Positions 33,711-45,508 of a DNA stretch of 64,000 nt are shown one piece after another. A model generated the notes under the pieces. The model ran no database searches. It was not told the DNA's origin and was given only the letters and a program-made list of their open reading frames with translations. The stretch covers positions 24,357,996-24,421,995 of the forward strand of contig CM030719.1 in assembly GCA_017979445.1 (NCBI GenBank). Reading direction: 5' to 3'. Source of the stretch: Akebia trifoliata. Its lineage: Eukaryota > Streptophyta > Magnoliopsida > Ranunculales > Lardizabalaceae. How positions within the stretch are numbered: position 1 is the first letter of the stretch; every line of letters begins with the position of its first letter. The translations under genes were made by a program, and so were the position numbers.

Positions 33711-34091
33711 GGGTCTCATTCGGCACTCAACTATTTACTCAACAATTTGCCTAACATGTTTTGTCCTACATGGGTGAAAAGTTTTGGAATAGGCTGATTT
33801 TTTGTGAGGATGATCTCTATAGTGAGAAGATCATCCTCACAAAAAATCAGCCCATTCCAAAACTTCTAACCCCATCACAAATGATTTACAAAAAATAGAC
33901 GGTCCATGATTTTTCAACTTGTAAACATGGGGTTAGAAGTTTTGGAATGGGCTGATTTTTGGTGAGGATGATCTTCTAACCGTAGAGATCATCCTCACAA
34001 AAAATCAGCCCATTCCAAAACTTCTAACCCATGTAGGACAAAACATGTTGGGCAAATGGTTGGGTAAATAGTTAGGTGCTGAACGCTTCCC
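33711..34091. mobile_element. Double-hairpin MITE 7
   Basis: It starts GGGTCTCATTCGGCACTC, ends GTGCTGAACGCTTCCC; both hairpins complete. Confidence 0.85.
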
Positions 34092-34113
34092 ATATATATA
34101 TATATATATATAT

Positions 34114-34494
34114 GGGAAATGTTCAGCACCCTAAGTTTTACCACACACTTTAACAAACGTTTTTTGTCCTACATGGGTTAGAAGTTTTGGAATGAGCTGA
34201 TTTTTGGTGAGGATGATCTCTATGATTAGAAGATCATCCTCCCCAAAAATCAGCCCATTCCGAAATGTTTAGCCCCATGTTTACACGTTGAAAAATCGTG
34301 GACCGTCCATTTTTTGTAAATCAATTTTGATGGGGTTAGAAGTTTTGGAATGAGCTGATTTTTGGTGAGGATGATCTCCTCACCATAGAGATCATCCTCA
34401 CCAAAAATCAGTTCATTCCGAAACTTCTAACTCATGTAAGACAAAACGCGTTTGTTAAAGTGTGTGGTAAAACTAAGGGTGGCGAACGGGACCC
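34114..34494. mobile_element. Double-hairpin MITE 8
   Basis: It starts GGGAAATGTTCAGCACCC and ends GGTGGCGAACGGGACCC; very similar to MITE 6. Confidence 0.85.
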
Positions 34495-34525
<31 letters not shown>

Positions 34526-34531
34526 GTATAA

Positions 34532-34896
34532 GTAGCGGTTCAATGACCTTAAAGTTTGCCAAACATTGTGCCAAACATTTTTCAAAACATGGGTTAGAAG
34601 CTTTGGAATGAGTTGATTTTTTGTGAGGATGATCTCTACGGTGAAGAGATCATCCTCTCCAAAAATCAGATCATTTTGAAATTTCTAACCCTAGTTTACA
34701 AATTGAAGAATTGTGGTCTGTCCAATTTTTGTAAATCACTTTTGATGGGGTTAGAAGTTTTGGAATAGGCTAATGTTTAGTGAGGATGATCTCCTCATCA
34801 TAGAGATCATGCTCACAAAAGATCAGCTCATTTCAAAACTTCTAACCCATGTTTTGAAAAATGTTTGGCAAACTTTAGGGCTATTGAACCGCTCCC
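34532..34896. mobile_element. Double-hairpin MITE 9
   Basis: It starts GTAGCGGTTCAATGACC after TA and CA repeats and ends GCTATTGAACCGCTCCC; the same subfamily as MITE 1 and 48006-49228. Confidence 0.85.
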
Positions 34897-34905
34897 ATAT
34901 ATATA

Positions 34906-34923
34906 GGCCCGGATAATCTTTGA

Positions 34924-34959
<36 letters not shown>

Positions 34960-35039
34960 TTGGTCTCCAACGAGGAATTCCTAATAAGCAAGAGCCATCA
35001 ATTCGCGTTAACTACGTCCCTACCTTTTGTAAACACCAT

Positions 35040-35074
<35 letters not shown>

Positions 35075-35099
35075 ATTCGGATCGCGGCAACGTCGTGGC
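34906..35099 (+). pseudogene. 18S rRNA 3'-region fragment, decayed
   Basis: The sequence follows the 3' part of plant 18S rRNA: ATTTCATCGTGATGGGGATA, AGATCATTGCAATTGTTGG, then the near-universal CGTCGCTCCTACCGATTGAA and GGTCCGGTGAAGTATTCGG. It differs from functional 18S mainly by C-to-T and G-to-A changes (for example CTACCTTTTGTAAACACC for the invariant decoding-region sequence). It stops before the 18S end and passes directly into 26S sequence. Confidence 0.85.
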
Positions 35100-35274
35100 T
35101 TTCAGTCATAATCCTGTACATGGTAGCTTCACGCCACTAGCTTTGTAACAAAACGAGATGACCAATTGTGTGAATTAACGTTTCCTCTCGTACTAGGTTG
35201 AATTACTATCGCGACACTATCATCAGTAAGGTAAAACTAACTTGTTTCACAATGATCTAAATCCAGCTCACGTT
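35100..35274 (+). pseudogene. 26S rRNA 3'-region fragment, decayed, fused to 18S
   Basis: From TTCAGTCATAATCC onward this follows the 3' part of plant 26S rRNA: GATGACCAATTGTGTGAATT, CCTCTCGTACTAGGTTGAAT and ATCCAGCTCACGTT. No ITS, 5.8S or remaining 26S lies between it and the 18S piece, so about 3 kb of the normal rDNA unit is missing. It has the same transition-type decay. The fragment ends exactly at a (TA)n run. Confidence 0.85.
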
Positions 35275-35294
35275 ATATATATATATATATATAT

Positions 35295-35661
35295 GGGTCC
35301 CTATTCGTGGCCAACAGTTTGGCAAACACTTTTTCAAAACATGGGTTAGAGGTCTTGGAATGGGCTGATTTTGGGTGAGGATGATCTCTACGGTGAGGAG
35401 ATCATCCTCACCAAAAATCAGCTCATTCCAAAACTTCTAGCCCCATTTTACAAGTTGAAAAATCGTGAACCGTCCATTTTTTGTAAACCATTTTTGATGA
35501 GGTTAGAAGTTTTGGAATGGGCTGATTTTTGGTGATGATGATCTCCTCACCATAGAGATCATCCTCACCAAAAATCAGCCCATTCCAAGACCTCTAACCC
35601 ATGTTTTGAAAAATGTGTTTGCCAAAATGTTTGCCAAACTGTTGGCCATTGAACGCTACTC
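35295..35661. mobile_element. Double-hairpin MITE 10
   Basis: It starts GGGTCCCTATTCGTGGCC and ends GGCCATTGAACGCTACTC, with (TA)n on both sides; directly follows the rDNA chimera. Confidence 0.85.
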
Positions 35662-35677
35662 TATATATATATATATA

Positions 35678-36061
35678 GGGGGGCGTTTAAGGGCCAACTT
35701 TTTAGCAAACTTTTTGGCAAAACATTTTTCAAAACATAGGTTAGAGGTTTTGGAATGGGCTGATTTTTGGTGAGGATGATCTCTACAGTGAGGAGATCAT
35801 CATCATCCTCACCAAAAATCAGCCCATTTCAAAACTTCTAACCCCATCAAAAACAGTTTATAAAAAATGGACGGTCCACAATTTTTCAACTTGTAAACAT
35901 GGGTTAGAAGTTTTGGAATGGGCTGATTTTTGGTGAGGATGATCTCCTCACCATAGAGATCATCCTCACCAAAAATCAGCCCATTCCAAAACCTCTAACC
36001 TATGTTTTGAAAAATGTTTTGCCAAAAAGTTTCCTAAAAAGTTGGCCCTTGAACGCCACCC
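35678..36061. mobile_element. Double-hairpin MITE 11
   Basis: It starts GGGGGGCGTTTAAGGGCC and ends GGCCCTTGAACGCCACCC, which are good inverted termini. Confidence 0.85.
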
Positions 36062-36605
36062 ATAGATATATATATATATATGTTTTTTATTTCTGTTAGA
36101 AAAGCATCAACAGGTTTTGTTTCTATTTAAATTGTAGGATACTGCCCATAGATAAATAAAAAAATTTATAAAAAAAAAAAGTATTGATATATCGTCCATT
36201 ATAAACCGACGTAATAACCCTGCATTTAAGACATTTGTTGATTTAACGTTGGTTTTCTAACCAACATTAAAGGCCTTATTTCTATTAGTAACAAAACATT
36301 TTTGCTTAGGCAATTTTTTTAAAACAAAATTTTGCACCATTTTCCTAAGAAAATAAATGAGGAAGTCCAAAACTTCCTAGTAAGTTATGGAGGGAAAAAC
36401 TAAAAATGAAAGGCCTATGACATATGTCACACTCATCGAGCCCATTAACCTCATGAACATTTGTCCCTCCAAGCAAGCATGGTTTCAAAAATTACGTCTT
36501 GTCTCATCTCTTCCATGGATGAGATCTAGTTCTCTTGGATGAGTCAACTCGTTTCAGATGAGACAAACCATTTAACTCGATTTATAGTGATTGATATATA
36601 TATAA

Positions 36606-37003
36606 GGATCACATTCGATAGCCAACATTAGGGGCCAATGCATTTTTCCTATAGGGCTTAAAATTTTTGGATTTAGCTGATTTTTTGTGAGGATGATCTC
36701 TAAAGTGAAGATGATCCCTAATGTAAGGAGATCATCCTCTCAAAAAATCAGTCCAGTACAAAAGTTCTAAATCCATCAAAAGCGGCCTAGAGTTGTGGAC
36801 CATCAATATTTTATCGAAAATTTATAAACCACTTCTGATGGATTTAGAAGTTTTAGATTGGGCTGATTTTTTTGTAAGGATGATCTCCTTACCATATAGA
36901 CCATCCTCACAAAAAATCAGATCAATCTAAAACTTTTAAGCTATATAGGACAAAGGAATTAGCTTTGTGTTGGCTCCCTAATGTTGCTTTTCGAATGCCA
37001 CCC
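36606..37003. mobile_element. Double-hairpin MITE 12, diverged subfamily
   Basis: It starts near GGATCACATTCGATAGCC and ends GCTTTTCGAATGCCACCC before (TA)n. Hairpin arms still contain GTGAGGATGATCTC but differ more from the other copies. Confidence 0.65.
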
Positions 37004-38105
37004 ATATATATATAGAATAGGGGTTAAGAATGATGTCCCGAACCTAACCAAAGTCAGGTGACAACCCAATTTATGTCAAGTGGAATTTTTTTGGGACCAA
37101 CTGATTGTATTGATATGGGGTCTATCTCTTGATGAATCTACAAACAAAAGATCAGTTTGATTGGTGATGTACATCCATTGATAATAGCATTGTCTTAAGA
37201 AGGATTTATAATCATTTAATTTAAATTCTTTTTCGAAAGCTTAGATCTAGTGGATACAAGTTATCAAACACTACGATTTTTGGTACGTAGGTTCACCAAG
37301 TCATAGACCTCATATCCATAAGGTTAGTAGGTCCAAAAAATGCCACATGGCATAAAATGGGTATCACCTAACTTTTGTTAGGTACGTGTTAACGTCCAAG
37401 ACCTCATGGGAATGTTAGCATTTTGCATAATTAATTTTTTTTTTAATATCCCTATTCATTTTGTCTTTTAGTGAATAAAATAGGGGTATATGTTGATTTT
37501 TTACATAATAAATACTTATTAACATTGATTGTCAAATCATTCATTACAAACAAGTCATTTAGTCTAAAAGACATTTAATTTTAAAGATTAAATGGTCTTA
37601 GTATCTATTATGTGAGAGACAAATATTTATTATGTAAAAGGCCAATATAACCCTATTTTATTCACTAAAAGACAAAATGACTAGGGTATTATTGAAAAAA
37701 AAAAGTGTTGGAGGACGTTAGCATTCCCCATATATATCTATACATAAATATATATTTCAATTAAAATAATTATAATTTTTTAAATAAAATAAGGTCAGTT
37801 AAAAGATGTCTAGTAATAAATTGATTTTTATTTATGTAATAAATATTAAATTTAAAAAAACAATTATTTTAATGAAAATCTATAAATCTCGGTAGACTTA
37901 GACTAAGTTTTACTGATTTATCCGAAACTTTCAAAATATAGTCCTTGACATCTCATTTATCTTGCGAGATGTGTGAGCATTGAGACACTGTGTATATTTA
38001 TATCATTGTTGAACGATACTATGATGACTTGGGCAAGTAATCTCAGTTTCGGACAAGATTTAAAACCATGCCGCCAAGTAGTCTAATGAGTAGGTTTTAT
38101 ACCTA
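37004..38105. other. No gene recognised; AT-rich
   Basis: No coding frame. (TA)-flanked sequence from about 37019 to 37726 (GGGGTTAAGAATG ... CATTCCCC) may be another non-autonomous element. CATGGTTTCAAAAATTACG near 36478 has an inverted partner near 38045-38074, perhaps the two ends of an old element around 36478-38074. Confidence 0.35.
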
Positions 38106-39412
38106 TGAATTAACCACTTTTAGATATAATATTTTGTTAATTTTAGAGTTTTTTAGTTATTTTTAATTAAGTTTAGTTTGTTTTATACTTTTTATGTGAT
38201 TCTATTTATTTGATTTTTATGTTTATTTTGCAGTTTAGGAATAATATGGAACATTGGGATGTTTGCATACGTTTAGGAGAAATTCTGGACTCAAATTTGT
38301 TCACTCTTGGAAGAAGGAAGCTAAGCATATAAGCTAGAAAGTCTTCAAGCCGCAGCTTGATAGAAAACGAGGTCGCGGCGGGAATTCAAGAATGGCATAA
38401 CAGAAATATAAAAATACAAGCTGCGGCATGACATGTTTTAAGGCCATAACCTGCTTACGTTTCCAGCTTTACACGTTAATTTGTGGTGACCGAATTAGAG
38501 ACAGATTTTGACTCTTGAACCCGAATGACTCCATACTTATAAATAGGAAAGTTTAGCCCTTATTCAGAAACAGAAGTTTTAGATTTTTCTTGGAGGCACA
38601 AGATCGAGAAGGAGGACGAGAGCTGGAGATTCGGCTTTTGACTTTTATCTTTCTGAACTTTATCTCTTCTCTAGATATTTGTAATCTCTAAGAATGGCTG
38701 AATACTTTTGTGATTTTATTTTCTTTTTAATGAAGAACTAATTTCTATTCTAGGGTTATAATGGAACCCATTCATGATATTTGATTGGTTTTCTTTCTTT
38801 CTTCTATGATCCCACATGTGATTGTTTATTCTATCCAATGTTCAATGCGATTTGATTAACTGATCATTGATTGAATTGATTTGGTGAACCTTAATAATAT
38901 CGGCAGAGTTATTTTGTGTTCATGACCTAGATAGATTAACATATGCTAATTTAATATAGGAATATACTTAGGTTGCATGTACATTCCTTATGAGAACTTA
39001 TTCTTAATGAATTCTTCTTGATTTGATTCTCATAGGTATATAGGGAGTTAGTCTAGAAGGGTATTTTTACATAATCATCAGAAGAAGCTTGTAGAGAATT
39101 TAGTGTTCTTGGATAACAATCATAGTGAATTAATTTATCATAGAGGGAAGAAGAATTTAATCAAATGGATTGTTTGGGGGAAATTATAAACCTAGATTTC
39201 ATCACTCATTGATTTTAAACTTCAAATTTATTATTTGCGTTATTTATTGTTTAGTTTTAAATCTTATTTTTACTTTTGTTTGGATAAAATTAGATTGAGA
39301 TAAATTGATAATTAGCAATAGATTGGTATTTAGTCTCTGTGGGAACGATACTTTCTTATCACTTTATTACTTGTTTCGATACGTATACTTGCGTGCGTAA
39401 AATTAGACAACA
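38106..39412 (+). repeat. Putative 5' LTR of the second element
   Basis: The right end is set by ACAACA seven bases before the primer site. It contains a TATA box (CTTATAAATAGG, about 38536-38547), a transcribed CT-rich region and the TCTCTGTGGGAACGATAC phrase near 39335 that is typical near the end of such LTRs. Confidence 0.6.
38538..38545 (+). promoter_or_regulatory. TATA box of the second element's LTR
   Basis: TATAAATA within CTTATAAATAGGAAAG, about 875 bp before the LTR end. Confidence 0.5.
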
Positions 39413-39418
39413 AGTTTT

Positions 39419-39437
39419 TGACGCCACTGCCGGGGAC
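39419..39437 (+). other. Primer-binding site, mutated
   Basis: TGACGCCACTGCCGGGGAC matches the tRNA-Asp-type site TGGCGCC..TGCCGGGGAC except for G-to-A changes. Confidence 0.75.
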
Positions 39438-39528
39438 TAATTTATTAATCTTTTTTTGTTAATATTAATTCAATCTTATTTGATTTTAGATCAAACTTTT
39501 CTTTATTTTGTAGGTTTTTGGCTAGTGT

Positions 39529-40796
39529 ATGCGTAGTACGGGAAATTCAGAACTTGTTCCTTTGAATCTTGAGATTGAGAAAACTTGTCAAAGAAATAGA
39601 AAGAATAAGCTAGAAGCTTCTCAACACCATACAATGGCCGACCAAACTATTGGTAATAAAGGTCCTAAGTCTATGCGGGACTATGTTGTTCCACTGGTAG
39701 ATGGGATTCACACTAGTATTCGTCGTCCAACGATACAAGCCAACCATTTTGAACTCAAGTCGACTATTATTCAGATGATACAAGCATCTCAGTTTGGGGG
39801 TTCACATGTCGAAGACCCCAATGCACATTTAACTAATTTTCTAGAGATATGTGCCACATTTAAGTATAACGGTGTTGATGATGATGCCATCTAGTTGCGA
39901 CTATTTCCATTCTCATTGAGGGACATGACGAAAAATTGGTTGAACCATTACCAAGAGAGTCTATCACCACTTGGGATGACTTGGTGAAAAAATTCCTTGC
40001 TAAATACTTTCCACCGTCAAAAACTGTAAAGTTGAGGAGTGACATCACTACTTTCATGCAGTTGGACAGTGAATCTCTCTATGAAGCCTGAGAGAGGTAC
40101 AAAGATTTACTTCGGAGATGTCCTCATCATGCTCTACCGGAATGGTTGATTATCCAAATTTTCTACAGTGGGTTGGTTGGATCTATTAGAATTATTGTTG
40201 ATGCTGCAGCAGGCGAATCTCTTATGGCGAAGACATTTGAGGATGGGTATAATTTATTGGAGGAGATGGCCTCTAACAGCTTCCAACACCATATAGAGAG
40301 GATAAATCCAAGAAAAATAGCAGGAGTACATGAATTAGATGTTCTTACTGCTTTAACAGCTCAAGTGGCATCGTTATCTAAGAAATTTGATTCATTTGGA
40401 GTTCATGTCATTCAAACTCCTACCGTTACATGCGAGGTTTGTGGAGACAATCATTTAGGAGATATGTGCCCTAATAATCCAGAGTCTCTTAATTTTGTTG
40501 GTAGCAGGCAGAATAATCCATATTCTAACTATTACAATTCGGGCTAAAAAAATCATTCGAATGTCTCATGGAGTAACAATAATCAAGTTGAGGCCTCTTC
40601 ATCTACAAAGCCCATGTTTCAATCGAGTTATCATCCTGAAGCTCCCCTTAGAGAAAAGAAGCCTTCTTTGGAAGATCTAATGCATCAGATGGGAACCAAC
40701 ACTAATAAATTCATGACAAACACTAATCAGTTCATAACAGAGACTAGAACTTAACTCCAAAGCCAAGCTACTTCTATTCGGAATATAGAAATTCAG
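39529..40796 (+). pseudogene. gag: gag pseudogene of the second element
   Basis: Pieces of Gag lie in two frames. The first (39529-39894) ends in TAG where the frame should continue into LRLFPFSLRD. A one-base loss near 39950 then shifts the frame. The second runs from about 39960 and holds TTWDDLVKKFLAKYFPPSKT, a TGA at 40089 where Trp is expected (YEA-stop-ERY), and the zinc knuckle CEVCGDNHLGDMC near 40430. It stops again at TAA 40545 and near 40752. It cannot make Gag. Confidence 0.85.
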
Positions 40797-43700
40797 TTGG
40801 GTCAACTTGCTTCAACAATTAATAATCGTCCACAAGGAACCTTGCTTAGCAATACAGAGACTAATCCGAGAGATGGTAAGGAACACTGCAAGGCTATCAC
40901 ATTGAGGAATGGAAAAGAGCTGAATGATGTTGTCAAGGAACCAAAAGAACCGATTGTTTTAGTGGTAGAAGAAACAGTTTCTAAAGAAAAGGGTGAACAA
41001 GAGAAAGAAGCTACAAACCAAGAGCATAAAAAACCGGGCTTAGAAAAGATTACTTCCTACAACCCACCCCCACCATTTCCTCAATGTTTCAAGAAACAAA
41101 AACATGACGAGCAGTTTGCAAAATTTTTGAATGTATTCAAGAAATTGCATATTAATATCCCATTCGCTGAAGCTCTGGAGCAAATGCCAAGTTATGCCAA
41201 GTTTTTGAAAGATATCTTGACTAAAAAGAGACGATTGAGTGAATTTGAAACAGTAGGTTTGACTGAAGAGTGCAGTGCTATCATTCAAAAGAAACTTCTA
41301 GCAAAGCTTAAGGATCCAGAGAGCTTTACTATACCGTGCACAATAGGCAACCAATTCTCTGGTAGAGTTTTGTGTGATTTGGGGGCTAGTATTAATCTAA
41401 TGCCACTATCTATATTTCAAAAATTAGGATTGGGAGAAGCTTGGCCTACTACTGTGACACTCCAGTTAGCGGATAGATCACTAAAGTATCCAAGGGGGAA
41501 AATTGAAGATGTGCTTGTTAAGATTGACAAATTTATATTTCCTGTGGATTTTATTGTTCTTGATATGGAGGAAGATAAGGATGTTCCAATCATTCTTGGC
41601 AGGCCATTCTTAGCCACAGGCAGAACTCTTATTAATGTGCAAAAAGGGGAGCTTACTATGAGAGTTCAAGATCAAGAAGTGAAATTTAATGTTTTCAAAG
41701 CTATGAAGTTCCCCACTAAAGAGCCTGAAGATTGTTATAGAATTGATGTAGTGGACACATGTGTTCGACATAATCATGAAGAAACACCCCCATTTGATCA
41801 GCTTGAATTAGTAATAATTAATGCATACAATGAGGATAGTTTAGAGTTGGTGAATTACTTGGAGGCTACGTCAAAATTCACTCGTTCTAAGCCTAAGTTT
41901 GAATTGTTAGACATGCCATCATTGGGTTCTCATTCGAAGCCTTCAATTCAAAAACTGCCATCACTAGAGCTCAAGCCTCTTCCTAGTCATTTGAGGTATG
42001 CTTTCCTCGGTGAATCATTCTTTTTGCCGGTTATTATTTCTGTCTTTCTTGAGCCTGAACAAGAAGATAAGTTATTAAGGGTGTTGCGAGAGTATAAGAA
42101 AGCGTTGGGATGGTCCATAGCAGATATTAAGAGGATTAGTCCTTCTATTTGCATGCACAAAATTCTTATGGAGGATGATCATAAGCCCTCTATTGATCAC
42201 CAACGTCGACTTAACCCAATTATGAAGGAAGTGGTGAAAAAGAAGATTCTCAAGTGGTTTGATGCAGGCATAATTTATCCTATTTGTGATAGCTCATGGG
42301 TTAGTCCGGTGCAATGTGTACCGAAGAAGGGAGGAATGACTGTTGTGACGAATGATAATAATGAGCTTATCCCAACAAGGACAGTAACTGGGTGGCGTGT
42401 TTGTATGGATTATCGGAAGTTAAATAAAGCTACTCGGAAAGACCATTTTCCCTTGCTGTTCATTGATCAGATGCATGATAGACTAGCGGGGCACTCCAAT
42501 TATTATTTCTTGGATGGATATTCAGGATACAATCAGATTGCTATAGCACCAGAAGATCAGGAGAAGACAACGTTCACCTGTCCCTACGGAACTTTTGTAT
42601 TTCAAAGGATGCCTTTCGGACTGTGCAATGCACCGGCAACATTTCAAAGGTGTATGATGGCAATTTTTTCTGACATGGTGGAGCATTTTATAGAGGTATT
42701 CATGGATGACTTCTCGGTATTTGATAATTCTTTTGATATTTGCTTGGATAACTTGGCATTAGTTCTCAAAAGATGTAAAGAAACGAATCTTGTGTTGAAT
42801 TGGGAGAAATGCCATTTCATGGTACAAGAAGGAATTGTTCTCGGTCATCGAGTATCAATTAAAAGAATTGAGGTGGATAGAGCAAAGATTGAGACTATTG
42901 AGAAACCACCACCACCATCTTCCGTCAAGGGTATTCGAAGTTTTCTTGGGCACGCTGGATTTAATTAAGGATTTCTCGAAGATCTCTAAACCGCTTTGTA
43001 GTTTGTTGGAAAAAGAAGTAGTTTTCAAATTTGATGAACAATGTCTTGAGGTATTTCAGATCTTGAAATCTAGATTAGTGTCAGCACCCATCATTGTTGC
43101 CCCAGATTGGAATCTCCTGTTTGATCTTATGTGTGATGCTAGCGATTTTGCTATTGGCGTGGTTCTAGGCCAATGAAAAAATCGAATTTTTCATACTATA
43201 TATTAAGCTAGCAAGACATTAAATGATGCACAGTTGAATTATGCCACCACTGAGAAGGAGTTGGTAGCAGTTGTGTTTGCATTTGATAAGTTCCATGCAT
43301 ATCTCATCGGGACAAAGGTAATTATTTTTACTGATCATGTCGCTATCAAGTATTTAATTGCTAAGAAAGATGCAAAACTTTGACTTATCCGGTGGGTGCT
43401 CTTGTTACAAGAGTTTGACTTAGAGATTCGGGACAAAAAGGGGACTGAAAACCAAGTGGCGGACCATCTCTCAAGGCTAGAAAATGGGGGAAAAAATTAA
43501 TGATGAGACTATGATCAATGAGTCATTCCTAGATGAACAATTATTTGCTTGTAATCAAAAGAACTTGCCTTGGTATGCAGATTATGTGAACTTCATCGTT
43601 AGCAAAGTGTTTCCTCTTGAGATAAGCTCTCAACAAAAGAAAAAATTCTTGTATGATGTCAAGTATTATGTTTGGGACGAGCCTTTCTTGTTCAAGCAAT

Positions 43701-44437
43701 GTGCAGATCAGATTATAAGGAGGTGTGTTCCTAAAGAAGAAATTGAAGACATACTTCGACATTGTCATTCGTCTGAATATGGAGGCCATTTTGGGGGAGA
43801 GAGAACCGCAGCCAAGGTGCTACAATCATGTTTCTATTGGCCTACACTATTTAAAGATGCGCATTTCTTTGTCTCAAGGTGTGATCGATGCCAAAGGGTT
43901 GGTAATATTTCAAAGAGACATGAGATGCCACTCAATAACATTCTGGAGGTAGAGATCTTTGATGTGTGGGGAATTGATTTTATGAGCCCCTTCATCTCTT
44001 CCTATAATAGTCTCTACATTCTAGTGGCAGTCGATTATGTCTCAAAATAGGTGGAAGCGACTGCATTGCCCACGAATGATGCTAAGGTAGTGCTGAATTT
44101 TTTGAGGAAGAACATTTTTACCCGTTATGGCACTCCTCAAGCAATAATCAGTGATGAAGGCACTCACTTCTGCAATAAATATTTTGAAGCCCTTCTAACT
44201 AGATATGGGGTAACTTATAAGATCGCTACAGCCTACCATCCGCAAACTAGTAGTCAAGTAGAGATTTCGAATAGGGAAATTAAGCGGATTCTGGAGAAGA
44301 TTGTGAACCCATCTCGCAAGGATTGGTCCAAACGATTAGACGACGCATTATGGGCTTATCGAACTACCTACAAAACACCAATTGGAATGTCACCTTACCG
44401 ATTGGTTTTTGGCAAGGCATGTCATCTCCCGGTCCAA
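40797..44437 (+). pseudogene. pol: pol pseudogene of the second element (PR, RT, RNase H, partial IN)
   Basis: A long intact stretch (40797-42968) encodes protease (CDLGASINLMPLS near 41370) and reverse transcriptase (MDYRKLN, then FMDDFSVF near 42700). A roughly 10-bp deletion at 42960 (HAGF, then the lost YRR equivalent) shifts the frame. RNase H follows with in-frame TGA at 43174 and 43381, each where Arg (CGA) is expected, and a TAA near 43205. Integrase keeps the HHCC finger (HCHSSEYGGHFGGE) and DDE regions but has TAG at 44048 for Trp (DYVSK-stop-VEA). It is cut off after GKACHLPVQ. Most stops are single C-to-T or G-to-A changes. Confidence 0.88.
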
Positions 44438-44470
44438 ATCCTAAAAAAAATGTGTAATCTAAACCACCAA

Positions 44471-45508
44471 CATACATTAAATGTTGAGAAGGAAAATATT
44501 GAATACGGCCCTACTTCTTGAATGGAGTTTAGCAATCTATCGAGGATGCCATTGCCATTACATGGTTCCTCTTTTTGCTCGATTTGATTTTGGATTCACA
44601 ATTTGCCACTCTAGAACAAACCCAGTTCATACTGGTAGTTTCTTAGAGGGTGTATTTATTTTTTTTTCTTGCTAAGCAAGCAAGCAAGTGATGTATTGAT
44701 AAAAAGAATGTACAAAGGAAAATTCCCCTTACTTTACAAGTCTGAAAAGAGGCAAAGATCACAGTTCTTCAGTTACCAAAGGAAGATTACAAACATTGAG
44801 AAACAGAAAATCCTCAAAACTAAAAGCCCCAAATTTTGCAAGAGAAGCAGCCATCAAACATTGGACATGGTAGAACATCTCTTATCTCTAAAGGGCTAAT
44901 TTGAAGTAATGCCACAATTGAATATATAATAGATGGTCCACCGACTCCTCCTTTTTTCCGCAAGAGCAACATTTTGACGCCAAACTTATACCCCACTTCT
45001 TGTGAAGAGTATCATCTGCATTTTTGATTCAAGGCCGGATGCTTGAACACGACGATTTCGCTGCGCTCTTTAAACTGTGACGATGATTAATAGCAAAACG
45101 GTACTTCTACCCCAATTCCTTTTGTATTGCTAATGATAGAATTAGATGATTCGGTCTAACGGTCCTCATCCCATCATAGAGGCCTTAGATCGTGGGTAGG
45201 ATCACTATATTTTAGGGAGCCCATTCGGTGTACTCTACCACGTCAGTGAGTGTCTATTTTTTTGGTTAGTTAGCATGGCTCTTACAAGGAAGTTCAGTGA
45301 ACATAGATTCATGTAATGTAAGTTACACCCAATGGCTTATGTAAGAGATAATTACAGTCTCTAAAAGGAAGCACATTACATATCATGATCGAGAAAGATA
45401 AATCCATGAAAAATAATATTTGATTACTATTTGATGATTACAATGAGCCCTCATAAGGTTTAAATAGAAATATTAAAGGATAAGAATGAATCATTCCAAA
45501 TCTAGAAT
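44471..45508 (+). repeat. Left arm of a 1-kb inverted repeat
   Basis: From CATACATTAAATGTTGAGAA to about GAATGAATCATTCCAAA, this is the reverse complement of 46449-47511 at roughly 96-98% identity by eye. A 76-codon open frame in each arm differs by a single residue. The arm contains a LINE remnant (44650-45085). The left arm starts about 35 bp after the broken integrase gene. Confidence 0.88.
44650..45085 (-). pseudogene. LINE 3' remnant in the left arm (RT zinc-binding region)
   Basis: On the minus strand DDTLHKKWGISLASKCCSCG, then KKEESVDHLL, matches the zinc-binding segment after plant LINE reverse transcriptases. It is followed by a decayed 3' part with a TTTTTATCAATACATCAC tail. The right arm carries the same remnant in plus orientation. 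Confidence 0.65.

Larger units (their letters stand above)
28390..36290. mobile_element. Decayed CACTA (En/Spm-type) transposon, copy A, with nested insertions
   Basis: The left end reads CACTAGTAGTAATAAGGCC and the right end, reverse-complemented, TACTAATAGAAATAAGGCC. These are inverted termini of about 35 bp with a mutated first base on the right. Both ends have subterminal ACCGACGTTA-type repeats, as CACTA elements do. No transposase was recognised. The body holds Ulp1-like exons (31014-31296), a LINE, CAC/GTG-rich modules, seven hairpin MITEs and an rDNA fragment. The left part is duplicated at 54033. Target duplication is unclear (ACT on the left, ACA on the right). Confidence 0.75.
38106..44437 (+). 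mobile_element. Second Athila-like Ty3/gypsy element, decayed and 3'-truncated
   Basis: A putative 5' LTR, a tRNA-Asp-like primer site and a gag-pol region are in the same order as the element at 5741. The frame is broken by many stops and at least two frameshifts. It ends abruptly inside integrase at about 44437, where unrelated repeat sequence begins, so the integrase end and 3' LTR are absent. The left boundary (TGAATTAACC) is a guess because no second LTR exists for comparison. Confidence 0.85.

Noticed and set aside
34951..35148. A 65-codon open frame
   Set aside because: It lies across the 18S-26S fragment and is a by-product of rRNA sequence.
44669..44899. A 76-codon frame found in both inverted arms (also 47083-47313)
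   Set aside because: Similarity comes from the recent inverted duplication; the opposite strand is recognisable LINE sequence.
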